DNA from: Nitrospirota bacterium
GTDB lineage: Bacteria > Nitrospirota > Nitrospiria > Nitrospirales > UBA8639
Length of the DNA stretch: 5,430 bases
Reading direction: 5' to 3'
Assembly: GCA_003228495.1 (NCBI GenBank)
Contig: QIDY01000392.1
Span: 1 to 5,430 of the forward strand
Positions 3,281 through 5,430 of the stretch are shown here, one piece after another. Position 1 is the first letter of the stretch. Each line of letters starts with the position of its first letter. The translations under genes were made by a program, and so were the position numbers. The notes below the pieces were generated by a model. It ran no database searches. It was not told the origin of the DNA and worked only from the letters and a program-made list of their open reading frames with translations.

Positions 3281-5430
3281 ATGTCTGCTCCGTCTGTTCT
3301 TCTTATTATCCCGCCTTTAACCCAACTCAACACGCCGTACCCGTCCACTGCTTACTTGACTGGATTTTTGCGGTCATATGGGTATCGCGCATCAAGCTGA
3401 TGTGGGCATTGAAATGGTGTTGGCTTTGTTCTCACGAGCCGGGCTGAATCGTGTCTTTGATGTGCTTCGTGCAAAACCGAGCGATGACTTACCGGGAGAG
3501 GCTCGCCAAATGTTGAGCCTGGCACGAGCCTATGTGGAAACCATTGACCCGGTTATTCGATTTTTGCAGGGGCAGGATCACACGTTGGCGTCGCGTATTT
3601 GTCAGGGCACGTTTCTTCCACAAGGGCCACGATTTTCAATGAATGAGTTGGATGGGCAAGAAGGAGCGGACTCTTCACGACATCAAACCGACCAAGCCAA
3701 ACATTTGGCGACCTTATATCTGGAAGATCTGGCCGACCTGGTCCAGGCCACCATTGCGCCCCACTTTGCGCTAAGTCGGTATGCTGAATCCATTGCGATG
3801 CAGGCTACTTCCTACGATGGTCTTGCCGAGGCTTTGTCTCAACCCTTAAGTCTTACCGACGAGTGGATGGTCGAGGCGATGTGGCGACATGTTGAGCGGT
3901 ACCAACCCTCGGTTGTGGGATTCTCGGTGCCGTTTCCCGGCAATCTCTACGGAGCTCTTCGGATGGGGCAGCAGTTACGCGCTCAAAGGCGGGACATCAA
4001 AGTCGTGCTTGGGGGGGGGTATGCCAATACAGAATTACGAAGATTGCGAGACCCGCGCCTATTTGAAGTTCTGGATTTCGTCTCCCTGGATGATGGCGAA
4101 CGTCCCTTCATGTGTTTGTTGGAATATCTGCAGGGGAAACGTGTAGATACGGATCTTTGCCGGACGTTTCTTCGATTGGGCCAAGCCGTTGCCTGGCGCA
4201 ATGGAGCGAAGGAACCGGATGTGCCTCAAGCCGAAATCGGAACGCCAACATACGATGGATTGAATCTCAATCAGTACATTTCCGTCTTGGATACGTTGAA
4301 CCCCATGCATCGTCTGTGGTCGGACGGGCATTGGAACAAGTTAACCGTCGCACATGGTTGTTATTGGAAACAATGTACCTTTTGTGATGTCGGGCTGGAT
4401 TACATTGGGCGGTACGAAGTTAATCCAGGCGACCTGTTGGTGGATCGTATTGAAACGTTAATCGCCGAAACCGGAAGACGAGGCTTTCATTTCGTAGACG
4501 AGGCGGCTCCCCCGGTGGGATTGAAACATCTAGCTCTTTCCCTTCTGGAGCGAGGCGTGACGATTTCCTGGTGGGGGAATGTTCGGTTCGAGCTAGCATT
4601 TACGCCCGATTTGTGTCGTTTGCTAGCCGCGTCAGGCTGCATTGCGCTGAGCGCAGGGTTGGAAGCGGCCTGTGACCGCCTGCTGGAGCTTGTCAAAAAA
4701 GGGATCACGGTCGACCAGACTGTTCGGGTGGTACAGGCTTGTCGGGAAGCGGGGATTCTTGTTCATGCCTATCTGATGTATGGTTTGCCAAGTGAGACAC
4801 TTGGAGAGACAGTAGAGAGTCTCGAACGGGTCCGGCAGTTGTTTGCTCATGGCTTGATTCAATCGGCCTTCTGGCATCGTTTTTCCACCACGGCGCACAG
4901 CCCTATCGGCTTGAATCCTGACGCCTACGGGCTTCAGCTTGTAGGACCGGCGTTCGAGGGGTTCGCGGAAAATGATCTTGTCCATGAAGATGCCCAGGCG
5001 TCGGTACCAACTTGGGTGGGAGATGGTCTGCGTGCGGCACTCTGGCATTATAAGGAAGGGTTGGAACTCAAGCGGGATGTGCGCGAATGGTTTTCTGAAC
5101 GGGCGCCTAAACCCAAGGTAAAGCGAACGTGGGTGAAACAGATTCTAGAAGCCGCGCCGGAAGAGGATCATTCCCGAATGGAGCGAAAATTTGTGTGGAT
5201 TGGTGGGCAACCGGATGTGGATCGAGACAAAGGCGAGCAATACCGGATCATGTTGCCGAACCGCACAATGGATCAAGAAGTAAGACTCAAACAAGGACAT
5301 GCCGAGTGGTTTTTAAATTTAATTGGGCGCGCAATGCCCGTTCATCAGCCTGGCGGACATCGCTACCCCGTATTCAAAGAAGTCCGGGCAGGGTTTCCCT
5401 TTGGCGGTCCTCAAGGATTCGACAGATGGT
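3281..5430 (+). CDS. B12-binding-type radical SAM protein, frameshifted near its start, 3' partial
   Basis: The N-terminus from ATG 3281 (SAPSVLLIIPPLTQLNTPYP, STAYLTGFLRSYG) is the usual opening of cobalamin-type radical SAM proteins, but this frame stops at TGA 3398-3400. The rest continues one base over (IAHQADVGIEMVLALFSR) and stays open to the window end. Dropping one G of GGG 3380-3382 joins them into at least 716 residues; numbering below uses that join. The Rossmann-like B12 domain shows VVGFSVPFPGN (about 211), VVLGGGYANTE (GGG 244-246) and SLDDGERPF (270-273), without an obvious DxHxxG. The radical SAM core has GCYWKQCTFC (C360, C365, C368, a C-x4-C-x2-C cluster motif), FVDEA (406-407), WWGNVRFE (430-437), SAGLEAACD (459-461) and HAYLMYGLPSE (495-503). 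It would cleave S-adenosylmethionine with a 4Fe-4S cluster; its substrate is unknown. The C-terminal region beyond about 560 is unassigned and incomplete. It lies downstream of the diiron protein, probably in the same operon. Confidence 0.8.
4011..4019 (+). repeat. run of nine G inside the radical SAM gene
   Basis: Nine consecutive G encode the three glycines of VLGGGYANTE in the B12-binding-like domain. The reading frame is intact here. Such a mononucleotide run is prone to slippage in replication and sequencing, and a one-base change would truncate the protein. Confidence 0.7.

Noticed and set aside
3398..3400. TGA in the radical SAM gene as a selenocysteine codon or a programmed frameshift site.
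   Set aside because: Reading through the TGA does not restore the conserved frame, and no classic slippery sequence is present. A one-base indel in the GGG upstream explains the data more simply.
3262..3447. A 61-residue Cys-rich frame (CxxCxxC near its start, CxxC near its end) with a good AAGAGGT site, tempting as a RiPP precursor beside a radical SAM gene.
   Set aside because: It lies almost wholly over the conserved N-terminus of the radical SAM protein in another frame, and its residues after the first few mirror that gene's codons. It has no leader-like organisation.
3889..5048. Several frames of 70-140 codons on both strands within the radical SAM gene.
   Set aside because: The radical SAM frame is continuous and motif-rich through the whole stretch, so the others are incidental.
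1..5430. CRISPR array, tRNA/rRNA gene or replication origin.
   Set aside because: No regularly spaced direct repeats, cloverleaf-like sequence, rRNA-like block or cluster of DnaA-box-like repeats was seen.

Overview
No rRNA, tRNA or other lineage marker is present, so the organism can only be guessed. Gene style (mid-GC coding DNA, frequent GTG/TTG starts, a CADD/PqqC-like protein beside a large B12-type radical SAM protein, many small orphan genes) suggests a Gram-negative environmental bacterium. My low-confidence impression is Nitrospirota (Nitrospira-like).

Layout. (1) Bases 1-170 are the 3' end of an unidentified plus-strand gene. (2) Bases 334-1226 hold a small orphan gene overlapping an AbiEii/DUF6036-like nucleotidyltransferase gene, which is split by a frameshift near its 3' third. 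(3) Immediately after that gene's stop codon lies a 177-bp non-coding foldback element (1228-1404). It has perfect 23-bp terminal inverted repeats, a CTAAT duplication on both sides and near end-to-end self-complementarity, so it is a MITE-like insertion. (4) Bases 1405-1583 contain hairpins that probably end transcription of the convergent minus-strand gene at 1584-1901, which encodes a 105-aa coiled-coil orphan protein with a very strong ribosome binding site. (5) Bases 1916-2443 form a long intergenic region without a recognisable gene but with several perfect dyads. (6) Bases 2444-5430 hold a co-directional pair: a heme-oxygenase-like diiron protein (CADD/PqqC/TenA type), then a B12-binding-type radical SAM protein that runs off the window. 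The latter carries an apparent +1 frameshift about 100 bp into the gene.

How the parts relate. The 2444-5430 pair is the best candidate for a metabolic system. A metal-dependent oxygenase or oxidase next to a radical SAM enzyme is a common arrangement in cofactor or natural-product biosynthesis, but neither substrate can be read from the sequence. The 334-1226 pair has the overlapping layout of a toxin-antitoxin-like unit and appears to be decaying, or to carry an assembly error. Two separate single-base frameshifts within 2.5 kb mean that base-calling error has to be excluded before calling either gene dead.
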